This document shows, piece after piece, positions 1-8,204 of a DNA stretch of 11,361 bases. Each line of letters opens with the position of its first letter. Position 1 is the stretch's first letter. Origin of the DNA: Phoronis ovalis (lineage: Eukaryota; Phoronida; Phoronidae); assembly GCA_028565635.1 (NCBI GenBank), contig JAOXYB010053923.1, positions 1-11,361 of the forward strand. The letters run 5' to 3'. The translations under genes were made by a program, and so were the position numbers. Below the pieces are notes generated by a model, which was not told the origin of the DNA, did no database searches, and worked only from the letters and a program-made list of their open reading frames with translations.

Positions 1-148
1 TTCAGTCCGTACCAGCCCTGCGCTTCCTAAGGGTAAAATGACCCCAGTTACAGTCAGTGCTATCTAACCATACTATTAGTTCGGACAATTGTAGGAACTA
101 GAACTTGTAGATGTTCTGGGAGCTATACCGAGCGTCAATATAGCCCAG

Positions 149-161
149 AGGTCAGAGGTCA
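149..161 (+). promoter_or_regulatory. DR1 nuclear-receptor-like element (AGGTCA-G-AGGTCA)
   Basis: Two perfect AGGTCA half-sites lie in the same direction with a 1-bp spacer. This is the consensus bound by RXR heterodimers, HNF4 and COUP-TF type nuclear receptors. The element can also be read as a 7-bp tandem repeat of CAGAGGT (147-163). A single inverted half-site, TGACCT, lies at 252-257. The match is exact, but occupancy is unknown, and the location in an intron or promoter is not resolved. Confidence 0.35.
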
Positions 162-531
162 GTTAGGAATTAAGTGGCCTAGGATGAAGCGTGTACCATA
201 TCACGTTATGTGTCGCAAATCTCTATGAGTCACAGCTACGTGTGATTAACCTGACCTATGTCAACATTCCATTATAAATCCTAGAAGTCTTTAAGTCTTG
301 GAAAAGGTTTGACATACATGTAGCTCCCAGTAGTTCTATGTCCTATAAGTGTCAGTCTTAGAAACTGTAGCATAATATTTTTCTACAGCACCCAACTACG
401 ACTATGTAACTCCTGCATTGAATTTTTTTTATAGCTTATAGTGATTATTGTACAAATAAATCTTGGCATGATTCAGACTTGGGGCTCATTGTTACAAACA
501 TCGCAACCCTGAAAAGATATACTTACAGGAA

Positions 532-546
532 TTTTTTTTTTTTTTT
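532..546 (+). repeat. Poly-T run
   Basis: This is an uninterrupted run of 15 T about 120 bp before the exon at 668. It could be slippage-generated or the poly-A trace of an inserted retroelement on the minus strand. No element boundary or target-site duplication was recognised. Confidence 0.7.
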
Positions 547-593
547 GACAACTCATTTTGCTTCCATATTAAAATTCGTGACTTGTGGAATCG

Positions 594-609
594 TAACATT
601 GCAATGTTA
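594..609. repeat. 16-bp perfect palindrome (TAACATTGCAATGTTA)
   Basis: The sequence equals its own reverse complement over all 16 bases; symmetry breaks at 593/610. Its centre, ATTGCAAT, resembles a C/EBP-type half-site pair. It lies about 58 bp before the splice acceptor at 666-667. A protein-binding site or chance is possible; there is no loop, so a stable RNA hairpin is unlikely. Confidence 0.5.
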
Positions 610-667
610 ACAAGGCCCCTATAATGGATTTAGCAGAATAAAAGTAGCACACATTTTCATTTTCTAG

Positions 668-770
668 GTTACGCAAGTAGAGCAAGCCTTGCAAGCGTCT
701 GGAGAAGAATGCAATCCAGACTTAGTTCAACTGAAAGCTGATCTCCTGGAACTAGTACAACTCACTGAAG
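668..770 (+). CDS. ZGPAT: ZGPAT exon a: N-terminal helical segment
   Basis: The acceptor is TTTTCTAG and the donor is G|GTTACT. It starts in phase 0 and ends after one base of a codon. It encodes 34 residues with a heptad-like, Gln/Leu-rich character (starting V-T-Q-V-E-Q-A-L), matching the region after the initiator segment in vertebrate ZGPAT, including the L-x-E-L-x-x-L-T-E pattern. It is too short and intron-flanked to appear as a stand-alone ORF. Confidence 0.9.
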
Positions 771-3700
771 GTTACTATAATCACGACCATAATATAACTG
801 TTACATAATATTATTTCCTTATATGTATAGTAGTCTATAGAGGATTTTTAAATACATGTGCTCCTGCCTCACAGGCCTCACGGTAACTAAATAATGGATA
901 TGATGAAATCCATCATTAACTTCATTCCTGCCTAGGCAGACTTTTGACATCAGAGAGCAATGTATGTCAGCCTGCAGCTAGCTTGGTGTCAGGTTATAGG
1001 TTTTTACTACCACAAATTGACCAACCTTTTGCACTAAGATCCACGACTAATTTGGATTAAAATAAAAATAAATTTGGCCTATTTGAGGCTGCTAAAACTC
1101 AGTGAGTCTACAGTGAGCCATTGGCTGCCCTAGTGGAGTCAAGTCCAGGACTACTTACAACTTACATTTTATAATAAGAGCAGCTGTAGCAATAACTGTG
1201 TTGATATATTAAAAAAGAATGGCTGTACAGATAATACTGCATTGGTATAAACTAACCTTTTTGTCATTTTTAACTCTTCCAGGTAGTCTTTTGTCATTAA
1301 AAAAGAGCAACTTGCTGAGTCAGTTTGATGATGTTCAACCATCAACACATCAAAGTATGGATATGGACAAGGAGTTTGCTGCTTTTCAGGTATGTTATAT
1401 TCTAGTTGCTGGTGGCCAGAAATAGGCTGAGGGTAGTTAAAGGGAAATAAAAATATATGCCTACATTTGTATATATGGCTTTCATTGCTGTCGATGAGAT
1501 CACAATAGCAAGAATGCATACTTTTTGCATTTATTGTTGCAGGGAGTGGCAAACCATTTATTTACATCATATCGAGAAAGAACATAATATAGATGCTAGA
1601 TCCATAACAAAGAAAAATTTATTTTAAGTTAAAATATGTTATCCAATGTCATCTGACAAATCATTGTTATTAAAATTGTAAATGTTACAACAGTTTACAT
1701 ATGATGTTGAAGTTTGCTGAATTTTGTTATAATCCGTAAAAATTGTTTATGTTGAAAGATACACCAGCATACTGAACTGTTATTTTCTGAATTATATAAT
1801 TATTTCATCTATAAATTCTATAGGCTGCTATTGCTGATGATTTGTCCAACTCTGAAACATCGTCGAGTGAAAATTCCAGGTCTTCATTTTCACATCAACA
1901 GAGTATGTCAAAGGATCAGTTAGACTTCGACAAAAGTGAACATTTACAGTTGGACTGTTTAAATGACAAAAACTGTGCATCAGAAACTATGAATGATATG
2001 ACTGCTGAACACATGAGTAATAATATTTCTGGTATGAAATGTAGAGTACCTTATTCTCAAGAATGGGGAAAGTTAGAGTATCACAATGCCTTAGTGTTGG
2101 GAATGGAATCTGTTGATGAAAATACTATAGAACCAAAGGTTTGTGTCGTGTAAACTATTATGTCTACAACATTATCAGCATTGGCAACGAATGTAGTTTT
2201 CATGCTTTGTCACAGTTTCACTAAAATTAGCTCAGTCAAGTTTCCCTAATTGTAGCAATGGATTAAATCTGATTTCCTGTTAAAACCAATGTGAGTGCAA
2301 CACGTTATGTCAATATACCGGTCCACTGTGCATTGTCCTTTGTATTTCGGCTCTAAAATTACATTCATATAACATAGTATGACAAAGGCAGCTGTTTGGT
2401 TTTATTGTGCAAGCTCAAAATGTATTCTTCTTACTATTAACTGTAGTGTTAAAAATATTTTTCTTGCAGATTCAAGTGTTATTTTGTAACCCTACCCACA
2501 GGACAATGATTCCTTGTCCATTCTTTTTAGATGGGAAATGCAAATTCTCGTCTGACGAATGTAGGTAAGAGATCGGGCTTAATTCATGCTGTTTACTAAG
2601 GTATATCAGGTTACCTCATTTTGCCTTTACTCATTTGCTGATTATTGATATTTTTAATTAGGTTAGTAATTTTAATAACTAATGATCAATCACTGCAAGC
2701 ATATTCACCAGAACAACAAACATCTTAGAATTTGTGTGATTACAGACTTAAAAGTAAATACTATATTGTAAGACAACTTTTCCAAGGTGCTTTATGGCTC
2801 GAAACATTGCATATCTCTTAACTGACAGACATTGAATTAAAATACGTTTTATTGTAATTTCTGAAGATGTAAATTCTTCTTAATTGAGTGACAGAAAGAA
2901 GTAATGGTGTTTAGGCATTGAGACAATTGGCTGCTAATCCAACCATCACAATTCTCCTGTTTTTTCATTCAGTACTGGTGATCTTTACTTGCACTGTTTT
3001 GTGTGGGAAAAGTTATACGCAGTCCATGTAATAAGTAAACATCCTTTTGCAGGTTTTCTCATGGGTATTTGGTCAACTTAGCTGATGTAACAGAATTCAA
3101 AGAACCAGATTACAGGTGCTTTTTTTGCCCTAACTGGGGAGAATTGACTCTCCTGTTTGCTTCTGTTTGCCAGGCATAGTAACAATTTTACATGTTAAGC
3201 GTGGTATACTTCAAGTAATGTTGACTGGTTTGTTTCTGAATTATAGAATCAATCAGAGAAAATTTGTGTTACTTCTAATCCGCATATACAAGAATGTTGT
3301 CAGAGAGAAACAAATGAAGAAAACAGTTTTGTTAGATATGGAAACATGGTCTTGAAATAATTATTATATTTTCCTATGTTCTTGCTATCATTGGTTCATG
3401 ATTGCTTTGTTTCCAGTGAGCTGAAGCTAATGTCAAAATGTATAGCAAGATATGATGATAACGTTTGGTATGAAGCTATGGTTGTAGATGTGCTAGATAA
3501 TCACCAGTATAAAGTTCAGTACAGTTCCTATGATGAAGTCCATGTAGTTAATCTTGAGGATATCCTACCTGTAGGTATGTTTAGCTAAATAAAGGAAAAT
3601 ATGTAGTTCACGGTTACCGTCATATAACTTTGAAAGTATTTTGTTGTACTTTAACAAAGATATTTGTTATCGAGGTATAATCTGATATCTAAAAATGGAA

Positions 3701-6700
3701 TATATTGTTTTCTAGGTGGTTCTGACAATTCGTCTTCCTCTGATAGTGAATCTGATGCATCTGCCCAAAATTTACCTCCAAATTATGAGAGTTCTGATGA
3801 TGAGAATGCTTTGCCTGTTTTACTATGGAAACCACCACAAACGCTACAAGCTTTGGGAGAATGGGAAACACATACAAAGGTAGAATTACATATATTTGTT
3901 AACATATCATATAAGATACAGAAAAATACAGCTCTCCAAAGCATAAATTATAATACAAGCCTTGTTGTAGAGGGTGCCTGAATGTTTTAGTTTCCAAGTG
4001 GCAATGGCTATCCATGTTGATTTGTCTGCACAATTGTTTAGGATGTAAGAACAAACTGGCACCTATTGGTTCCTACCCTTTTGTATTGTATGCAGTACTA
4101 TTAGCATGGATGACGTGTAATGTGCATATCTTGTTACAGTTTTACTGAATTTACTTATTTTCACACAAGTGATTTCCTGTAAGTAAAATTGTGTACCCTG
4201 AATAATTTCTTTTTTGGTAATATTATGTTTTGAAAATCCTGGTGCTGTTTTCATTAATTAGTCCCATATTTGGTGTTTAATCTGAATAATTGTACTTTTA
4301 AATATAGGGTATTGGATCCAAACTTCTTGCAAAAATGGGTTTCATTGTTGGTCAAGGTTTAGGAAAAATGGGTCAGGGAAGAGCTGAGCCAGTGCCAATA
4401 AGACTCCTGCCACCTGGTGAGTTTTGTTTGCTGCTGGGAACATCTTATGTAAAAAAGCTGTTATGTTTTAATTAGTTAAAGATAGTTAAATCCTTGTTTG
4501 CATTTAAGCCTAACTGTAACCCTAACCCTTATGCATTTGTGAAACAGTTCTCCAAATGTTGATACTTTTATGTTTAAAATGTCACTTTATACTTAAAAAT
4601 GATTAAATAAATGAATTACCACCGGTCACGAAACACTACCTCTTCAGGTCATATACTTGGATGTTATTTAGTTGTGTTTAAAATGTTAATTCTCCGATGT
4701 AAATATTCACTTGGTATAACATTCTGTCATTTGGTTTATAAAACAGCATGAAGAAAAGTTGTGTTATGTTTTAACAGTCACTGTACTTATTATACTGCTG
4801 CTTGCTCACAGATTTCTCTGCATAGTGTCATCTTCAAGAACAGTACATGTAACATGTTTCTGTATATGGTGTTTGGATAATCTGCTGATAGGAATGAATT
4901 TTTATTTAGGAAAATCCTTGGATAAAATAATGGAGTTAAAAGAAAAAGCTGGCGATCGATGTTTAGTTGATGTGCTGAAAAAAGAGAAAAGAAAGAAGAG
5001 AAAGCAAGAACAAAAGTTGATTAAAAGTTCTGAGAATAAAAAGGAAGCAACTGATATGTTTGATTTTATCAATAAAAAACTCAAGGGTAAAAAAGGTACT
5101 TTGTCACAATAACACTAATTAGCAGATCACCTGTGAACAGTGATATACAAATTTAGAAGTGATTGTTTTTTCTTAAATTGATGTATGAAACTCAGCATGA
5201 TTTTATCTATATTAAAAGATCATTTTATAAAAGGATGAAGGGCCTGAAAAGATTTCCTGGAGCAACTTAGCAGCAAGCTAATCATTTCACGATTCTTATG
5301 TGTAAACTTGGTACTAATTTAAAAATGAAATTATAGTTGCAACAGGTACATGATCTCTTGGAAAACTTACTATGATAACCTGTTACTAGTTACTGATATG
5401 TTTTCTGTGGACTGCTATAGATGTTTTCACTTTATTTACCTGTATTATAATATATTGTCACTTCACCTTACAAATCATTTATTACCTGAAATTTATAGAT
5501 CATGTATAGTTTGTGGTGTATACATGTACATGTAAAATGGCTGAACCTAATTTCAGCACATTATGCAATGTCAAATATACTAACTGATCTACAGTATGTT
5601 ATTCCAAACGTAACATTGAATAAGTTGAAGTGTGGTACAGAAACGCCAGCTCTGATCAATAATGCACGGCTAAGTTATTGACTGGAATGTATTTTCTTTA
5701 CAGCTGATATTCACTCATTAGTAAAGCCTCACAGTAAACAACAGCAACCTGCTAAACACATCACAACAACAGATCTGAAAAAGAAAAGTGATAGAAATGT
5801 TAATATTCAGGTAGGGTGCTCTGTCAGAATGTTTTAGTTCAATGCATTCATTTACTTGCTTGTGAATGCTTAATTTTGTTATCATTCATTTGATAACATT
5901 TTCAAATCTCCACTTATTGATTCTGTATTTTTGGATCAGGTAATAATACTGCAGGTATTTCATGAATTGGCAAGTATTGCTGGAAAATACTCACCAATAG
6001 GAAATATTACAGATGCAGGCAAACCAGTATTCATAGTATCTCATGCCTAGAAATTCGTAAAAGCCACCTTTAATCTTGTATTATCCAAATTCAAATTTAA
6101 GAGGAAAAAAAATAGAGTGAAATAACTTAGAAAAAACAACATTTTCACCACATCAAACTGTTAACAACAGTAAAATCTCATTGGCTCATTTACAGTATCC
6201 CTCTAAATTTAATATAATTTAATTTAATTTTGATTCATTTTGCTTGTATGTTCAAATATAATGCCGCTGGTACGTGTGCCTTGTGCCCATTTGAATTTAT
6301 TGTTGGATTTTTTTTTCATTACAAACCGTTTAGTGTACAGTAATAAATTGCATGTATACAGTGGAGAATTTCACTTCTATCTTATTTGATCATTTTCTTG
6401 TTCATGTCCCCATGCTTGTTATTGGTAAAACACAATTTTAAAAGGTAGGTGTTGCAGTGTACTGATTTGTTGACTGATATAGTACGTTCCTATTGTAGTT
6501 GTTTCAAACACATGAAGAAATGAAAACCGTTGAAAGAAAATTAGCGAAGCTTAAAGAGTCACTTGTTAGGAATGAAGGGAGCGGGTTAGTATTGTTGATA
6601 ATTTGTACCGTGAAATAGATTTCTATGCATTCATTTTTCAGTAGATTTTGTATCACATGAGATTGTACTAACCTTCTACATGCGCACATGAATTTATTGC

Positions 6701-7405
6701 TGTATTTTAGAATGTGCACGTAGTTATGAAAGGGAAATTTTGTAATTGTAATATCATAGCAAGTAGAGTCACCTCACGGCTGTTCCATTAGTTGATTTAC
6801 CCCCTATTTTTTGGTTTGACTGTTCCATCAGTTGATTTGCCCTCTACTTCCTGGTTTTATACAGATGCAAACTACCAATCAATTACACTATAAATAAAAG
6901 TTTATTTGAAATATCTAAAAAAATCAGGATACAAAATTGTAGAAAAAGAAATTATTGTCTTATACTATATAACAGGAAAAAAATCTAAATATAACATTAG
7001 TAATTTTGAAGATTTGTAATAAATTCTATTAAAATGTATGCGGTATTAGGGGAGAAGAATAGTCAAGTATAAGGACTCTATGCTAATCGGCAGCTGTTCT
7101 TCCATTTCTCTAATTTGTTAAAACAGCAACATTTCAAGTAGTTTTTTTTTTGTCATTTCTGGTTGCAACCTGAAACTAGCTGACGAAGTATGATTTTATA
7201 GAAGTTCTTCAGATATCACTGTTGTGTTTTGTTTTCTGTTACTCATAATGTTATGCTTTGTTTCAGGGACAAAAGAATGGTGATACAAATTAAACAAAAG
7301 ATCTGTGATTTAGAAAAATATATGCAGCAGCTTCAACACTCAGAAAAATCCATAACGCAGCACAAAGTTATGAGAAAAGAACACAAAAAATTGACAATAT
7401 TTTGA
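668..7405 (+). CDS. ZGPAT: ZGPAT orthologue: zinc finger CCCH-type and G-patch domain protein (5'-partial, 12 exons)
   Basis: Joined exons are 668-770, 1283-1389, 1824-2138, 2470-2564, 3053-3115, 3417-3574, 3716-3879, 4308-4416, 4910-5095, 5704-5810, 6499-6584 and 7267-7405. All introns are GT-AG, phases agree, and the total is 1632 nt (543 codons plus TGA). Domains in visible residue numbers: N-terminal helix 1-45, W-G-x-L-E-Y-H-N motif about 147-163, CCCH finger C191/C199/C206/H210, Tudor-like fold about 229-280, Ser/Asp linker 281-310, G-patch about 336-363, Lys-rich stretch 395-403, FDF-type motif 422-424, coiled coil about 470-535. Human ZGPAT is about 531 residues with the same order. 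Known of the family: a nuclear protein that represses transcription with NuRD, and a G-patch partner of the helicase DHX15 in the spliceosome. The same roles here are inferred. The N-terminal residues lie on a coding exon not visible in this window. Confidence 0.95.
771..1282 (+). other. ZGPAT intron (512 bp)
   Basis: This is a GT-AG intron in phase 1. It has a perfect 12-bp palindrome, CTGCCTAGGCAG (928-939), and a short hairpin of ATGATG and CATCAT with a 5-base loop (900-916). No coding sequence or RNA gene was recognised. Confidence 0.85.
1283..1389 (+). CDS. ZGPAT: ZGPAT exon b: end of N-terminal region
   Basis: The acceptor is CTCTTCCAG and the donor is CAG|GTATGT, a near-consensus site. 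The first two bases complete a Gly codon. The 35 full codons start S-L-L-S-L-K-K-S-N-L-L, which parallels the S-L-V-S-V-R-K-S-S-L-L segment of human ZGPAT, and end K-E-F-A-A-F-Q, parallel to human E-Y-Q-A-F-R. It ends in phase 0. Confidence 0.93.
1390..1823 (+). other. ZGPAT intron (434 bp)
   Basis: This is a phase 0 GT-AG intron that is AT-rich throughout. I see no gene, repeat or structured element in it. Confidence 0.85.
1824..2138 (+). CDS. ZGPAT: ZGPAT exon c: Ser/acidic linker and W-G-x-L-E-Y-H-N motif
   Basis: This is the longest exon (105 codons, phase 0 at both ends). The acceptor is TCTATAG and the donor is AAG|GTTTGT. The first 70 or so residues are Ser-rich, acidic and probably disordered. 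The last 35 hold Y147 to G163 (motif W151-G-K-L-E-Y-H-N), the stretch best conserved with vertebrate ZGPAT just before the zinc finger. Because the exon is symmetric, skipping it would keep the frame. Confidence 0.94.
2139..2469 (+). other. ZGPAT intron (331 bp)
   Basis: This is a phase 0 GT-AG intron ending TTTTTCTTGCAG. It has no recognisable feature other than the splice sites. Reading through exon c into it reaches a stop within six codons. Confidence 0.85.
2470..2564 (+). CDS. ZGPAT: ZGPAT exon d: first three zinc ligands of the CCCH finger
   Basis: The donor is AG|GTAAGA, a strong site. The 31 full codons include C-N-P-T-H-R-T-M-I-P and then the finger cysteines C191, C199 and C206 with spacing C-x7-C-x6-C. 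The P-C-P-F-F-L-x-G-K-C pattern is the hallmark of the ZGPAT finger. The exon ends after two bases of the Arg207 codon, before the fourth ligand. Confidence 0.95.
2565..3052 (+). other. ZGPAT intron inside the zinc finger (488 bp)
   Basis: This phase 2 GT-AG intron separates the third Cys from the His of the CCCH finger. It is AT-rich with no recognisable element. Confidence 0.85.
3053..3115 (+). CDS. ZGPAT: ZGPAT exon e: 63-nt exon with the zinc-binding His
   Basis: The acceptor is CCTTTTGCAG and the donor is AG|GTGCTT. The first base completes Arg207. It then encodes F-S-H-G-Y-L-V-N-L with H210, the fourth zinc ligand, and ends in E-P-D-Y. Both boundaries are phase 2, so skipping this exon would stay in frame while removing the His ligand. 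The corresponding human stretch reads F-S-H-G followed by an F-x-x-P-D segment. Confidence 0.93.
3116..3416 (+). other. ZGPAT intron (301 bp)
   Basis: This is a phase 2 GT-AG intron with acceptor TTTGTTTCCAG. A chance open frame of about 62 codons lies inside it (3167-3355) but shows no domain and is not conserved-looking. Nothing else was recognised. Confidence 0.85.
3417..3574 (+). CDS. ZGPAT: ZGPAT exon f: Tudor-like domain
   Basis: The first base completes a Ser codon; 52 codons follow and one base carries over. The residues follow the Tudor pattern: C236-x-A-R-Y, W245-Y-E-A, a D-V turn, then Y-x-V-x-Y and a closing D-I-L-P. Human ZGPAT has the same C-L-A-K, W-H-A, Y-Y-T-V-K-F and I-L-P landmarks. 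Tudor folds often bind methylated Lys/Arg or protein partners; the aromatic cage here cannot be judged from sequence alone. Confidence 0.93.
3575..3715 (+). other. ZGPAT intron (141 bp)
   Basis: This is the shortest intron of the gene, phase 1. Its length is a multiple of three, but reading through gives TAA four codons in, so retention would truncate the protein before the G-patch. Confidence 0.88.
3716..3879 (+). CDS. ZGPAT: ZGPAT exon g: Ser/Asp-rich linker before the G-patch
   Basis: The first two bases complete Gly281; 54 codons follow, ending in phase 0. It opens with an acidic Ser/Asp/Glu tract (G-S-D-N-S-S-S-S-D-S-E-S-D), a typical CK2-type phosphorylation pattern, also present in the human protein (S-D-S-D-S-D). 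It ends G-E-W-E-T-H-T-K, matching human G-W-E-V-H-T-R directly before the G-patch. Confidence 0.93.
3880..4307 (+). other. ZGPAT intron (428 bp)
   Basis: This is a phase 0 GT-AG intron. Exon g stays open for 33 further codons into it before TGA at 3979. No conserved sequence or element was recognised. Confidence 0.85.
4308..4416 (+). CDS. ZGPAT: ZGPAT exon h: G-patch domain
   Basis: It encodes residues 336-371 with the G-patch signature G-I-G-x-K-L-L-x-K-M-G, then G-x-G-L-G-K and G-x-x-E-P-V. G-patch proteins activate DEAH helicases; ZGPAT pairs with DHX15. The brace-helix residues (I337, L341, L342, M345, G346) and the loop glycines are all present, so it looks functional. The donor is CCTG|GTGAGT, which is strong; it leaves one base of a Gly codon. 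Confidence 0.96.
4417..4909 (+). other. ZGPAT intron (493 bp)
   Basis: This is a phase 1 GT-AG intron with acceptor TTTATTTAG. It contains two telomere-like units, TAACCCTAACCC (4517-4528), too short to be meaningful. The open frame upstream of exon i (4759-4909) is chance read-through. Confidence 0.85.
4517..4528. repeat. Two telomere-like TAACCC units
   Basis: TAACCCTAACCC matches the C-rich strand of the animal telomere repeat for two units only. It could be chance or a small break-repair scar. No longer array is present. Confidence 0.3.
4910..5095 (+). CDS. ZGPAT: ZGPAT exon i: basic stretch and FDF-type motif
   Basis: The first two bases complete Gly372. It begins K-S-L-D-K, matching human G-K-S-L-D-Q. 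A Lys/Arg-rich run at residues 395-403 (K-K-E-K-R-K-K-R-K) is a probable nuclear localisation signal. D-M-F-D-F-I-N-K-K-L (420-429) matches human V-F-D-F-L-N-E-K-L. The exon is symmetric (phase 1 to 1). The donor choice is uncertain: GTACTT at 5096 (after AAG) or GTAAAA at 5087, both phase 1 and differing by three codons. Confidence 0.92.
5096..5703 (+). other. ZGPAT intron (608 bp)
   Basis: This is a phase 1 GT-AG intron. It contains a 14-bp perfect palindrome, TACATGTACATGTA (5521-5534), which looks like a decayed (TACA/TGTA) simple repeat. A chance open frame at 5350-5535 has no recognisable domain. Confidence 0.85.
5704..5810 (+). CDS. ZGPAT: ZGPAT exon j: basic polar linker
   Basis: The acceptor is TTTACAG and the donor is CAG|GTAGGG. 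It completes an Ala codon and adds 35 codons, ending in phase 0. The sequence is Lys/Gln/Thr-rich (S-K-Q-Q-Q-P-A-K) and aligns loosely with the human S-K-S-A-K-R segment before the coiled coil. It is weakly conserved on its own; the call rests on phase agreement with both neighbours and the ordered alignment. Confidence 0.85.
5811..6498 (+). other. ZGPAT intron (688 bp)
   Basis: This is a phase 0 GT-AG intron. It has a short (AATTT)3 simple repeat at 6216-6230 and otherwise AT-rich sequence. No gene or mobile element was recognised. Confidence 0.85.
6499..6584 (+). CDS. ZGPAT: ZGPAT exon k: first part of C-terminal coiled coil
   Basis: It starts L-F-Q-T-H-E-E, matching human L-F-Q-T-E-E, then follows a heptad-like helix ending in S-L-V-R-N-E-G (human A-L-A-R-N-A-G). 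It has 28 full codons plus two bases. The donor is GG|GTTAGT. It is too short for an ORF scan but unambiguous by similarity. Confidence 0.93.
6585..7266 (+). other. ZGPAT intron (682 bp)
   Basis: This is a phase 2 GT-AG intron with acceptor TTTGTTTCAG. It carries a 40-bp tandem duplication at 6781-6860. The rest is AT-rich with no recognised element. Confidence 0.85.
6781..6860 (+). repeat. 40-bp tandem duplication, two copies
   Basis: 6781-6820 and 6821-6860 align without gaps at 32 of 40 positions. Both start TGTTCCAT and continue A-GTTGATTT after one variable base. Seven of the eight differences are transitions. It is intronic and probably a decayed local duplication. Confidence 0.8.
7267..7405 (+). 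CDS. ZGPAT: ZGPAT exon l: terminal coiled coil and stop
   Basis: The first base completes a Gly codon; 45 codons and TGA (7403-7405) follow. The helix is Gln/Lys-rich with regular hydrophobics. The last residues, R-K-E-H-K-K-L-T-I-F, closely match the human C-terminus (H-K-K-M-T-E-F), which fixes the stop as the true protein end. Confidence 0.95.
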
Positions 7406-7600
7406 TGAAACTAGTTCAGACTATTTTGTTATAGTGTTGTGAATGCCTTGTTTATGATGGTGCTAAATTTTAATGAACAATATTTTTTTGGTTTTGTACC
7501 TGTCTTTTTATATCTCGAAATACAGTATAGAACTTTATCATTCATCAGAATTGCAAAAATTATAAAGTAATCTCTTTAAATATGCTATAAACAATCGGGT
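7406..7600 (+). other. ZGPAT: ZGPAT 3' UTR (end not resolved)
   Basis: This is the sequence after the stop codon. I found no canonical AATAAA between 7406 and 8200. Variant TATAAA hexamers at 7561-7566 and 7586-7591 are the nearest candidate poly-A signals, so the right boundary is only a guess. Confidence 0.4.
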
Positions 7601-8204
7601 TTGCATTCATTTTAAATGGAAATATGCAAGAACTCGATCAAAGGCAATGTCTGTCTGCCAAAAATAGTCCCCTGTTTAGATAAATTCTACAATATGGACA
7701 CTGTTATAAGGCGATCTGTATTGCAGCCTCAAACCTGCAGCAAAAATGGATGAGGATCAATTGCATTTAATACTTTGACTTAAAATTAGAATGCAAAATA
7801 TGAACACTGCTATTCAGCTGTATTTCCATTGCCCTTCAACTTCTTGACCTGTTCTTGTGGGAAAAAGGCTAGAGTGGATTCAGTTGTTGACCAAAATAGT
7901 TTTAAAATTGTTTTGTATAATCGTTAGTCAACTGATAGAAAATTTGATGGCTTCTGCATTGCTATGAAGTCCATGTTTACTATTCATGATGCAAACATTC
8001 ATCTACATGTATATAGCTGAAATCACTAATTCTAAGAAAATTAATGACATCTGTACATAACAATGTTATAATTTATTAATTTATTTTATTTTCCGTAAGA
8101 ATTCCAGATAAAAAAAGCATTGTTATTTGACTTGTAACTTTCTTTATTAATTTTCATAATCAAAAGACAAAAGGTTGAAAATAATTCTCATAATCTGTGA
8201 AGCG
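7601..8204. other. AT-rich sequence, distal 3' UTR or spacer
   Basis: I see no open frame, RNA gene, repeat or mobile-element end here on either strand. It may still belong to a long ZGPAT 3' UTR. Confidence 0.6.

Larger units (their letters stand above)
1..667. other. Non-coding sequence before the first visible ZGPAT exon (intron 1 and/or promoter)
   Basis: No open frame here resembles the missing ZGPAT N-terminus. Candidate ATGs at 39, 184 and 624 meet stops within about 5-15 codons and show no ZGPAT-like residues. The stretch ends in a splice acceptor (TTTTCTAG, 660-667). It is therefore most likely the 3' part of the intron after the initiator coding exon, with that exon lying outside the window. 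It contains a direct repeat of AGGTCA (149-161), a poly-T run (532-546) and a 16-bp perfect palindrome (594-609). Positions 1-260 look less AT-rich than the rest. Confidence 0.6.

Noticed and set aside
1169-1552. 127-codon open frame on the - strand
   Set aside because: It spans ZGPAT exon b and its flanking introns in antisense; the sense strand has the homologous exon. The translation shows no recognisable domain.
3167-3355. 62-codon open frame on the + strand
   Set aside because: It lies wholly inside a well-supported intron between the zinc-finger and Tudor exons, has no domain, and reads like translated AT-rich intron.
4517-4528. Interstitial telomere
   Set aside because: Only two TAACCC units; far too short to claim a telomeric relic.
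4759-4909. Hydrophobic open frame continuous with exon i
   Set aside because: It would look like a signal or membrane segment, but a splice acceptor at 4908-4909 and homology to ZGPAT from the first Gly-Lys-Ser-Leu-Asp show it is intron read-through.
5350-5535. 61-codon open frame on the + strand
   Set aside because: Intronic, AT-rich, no domain, and no sign of splicing into ZGPAT in phase.
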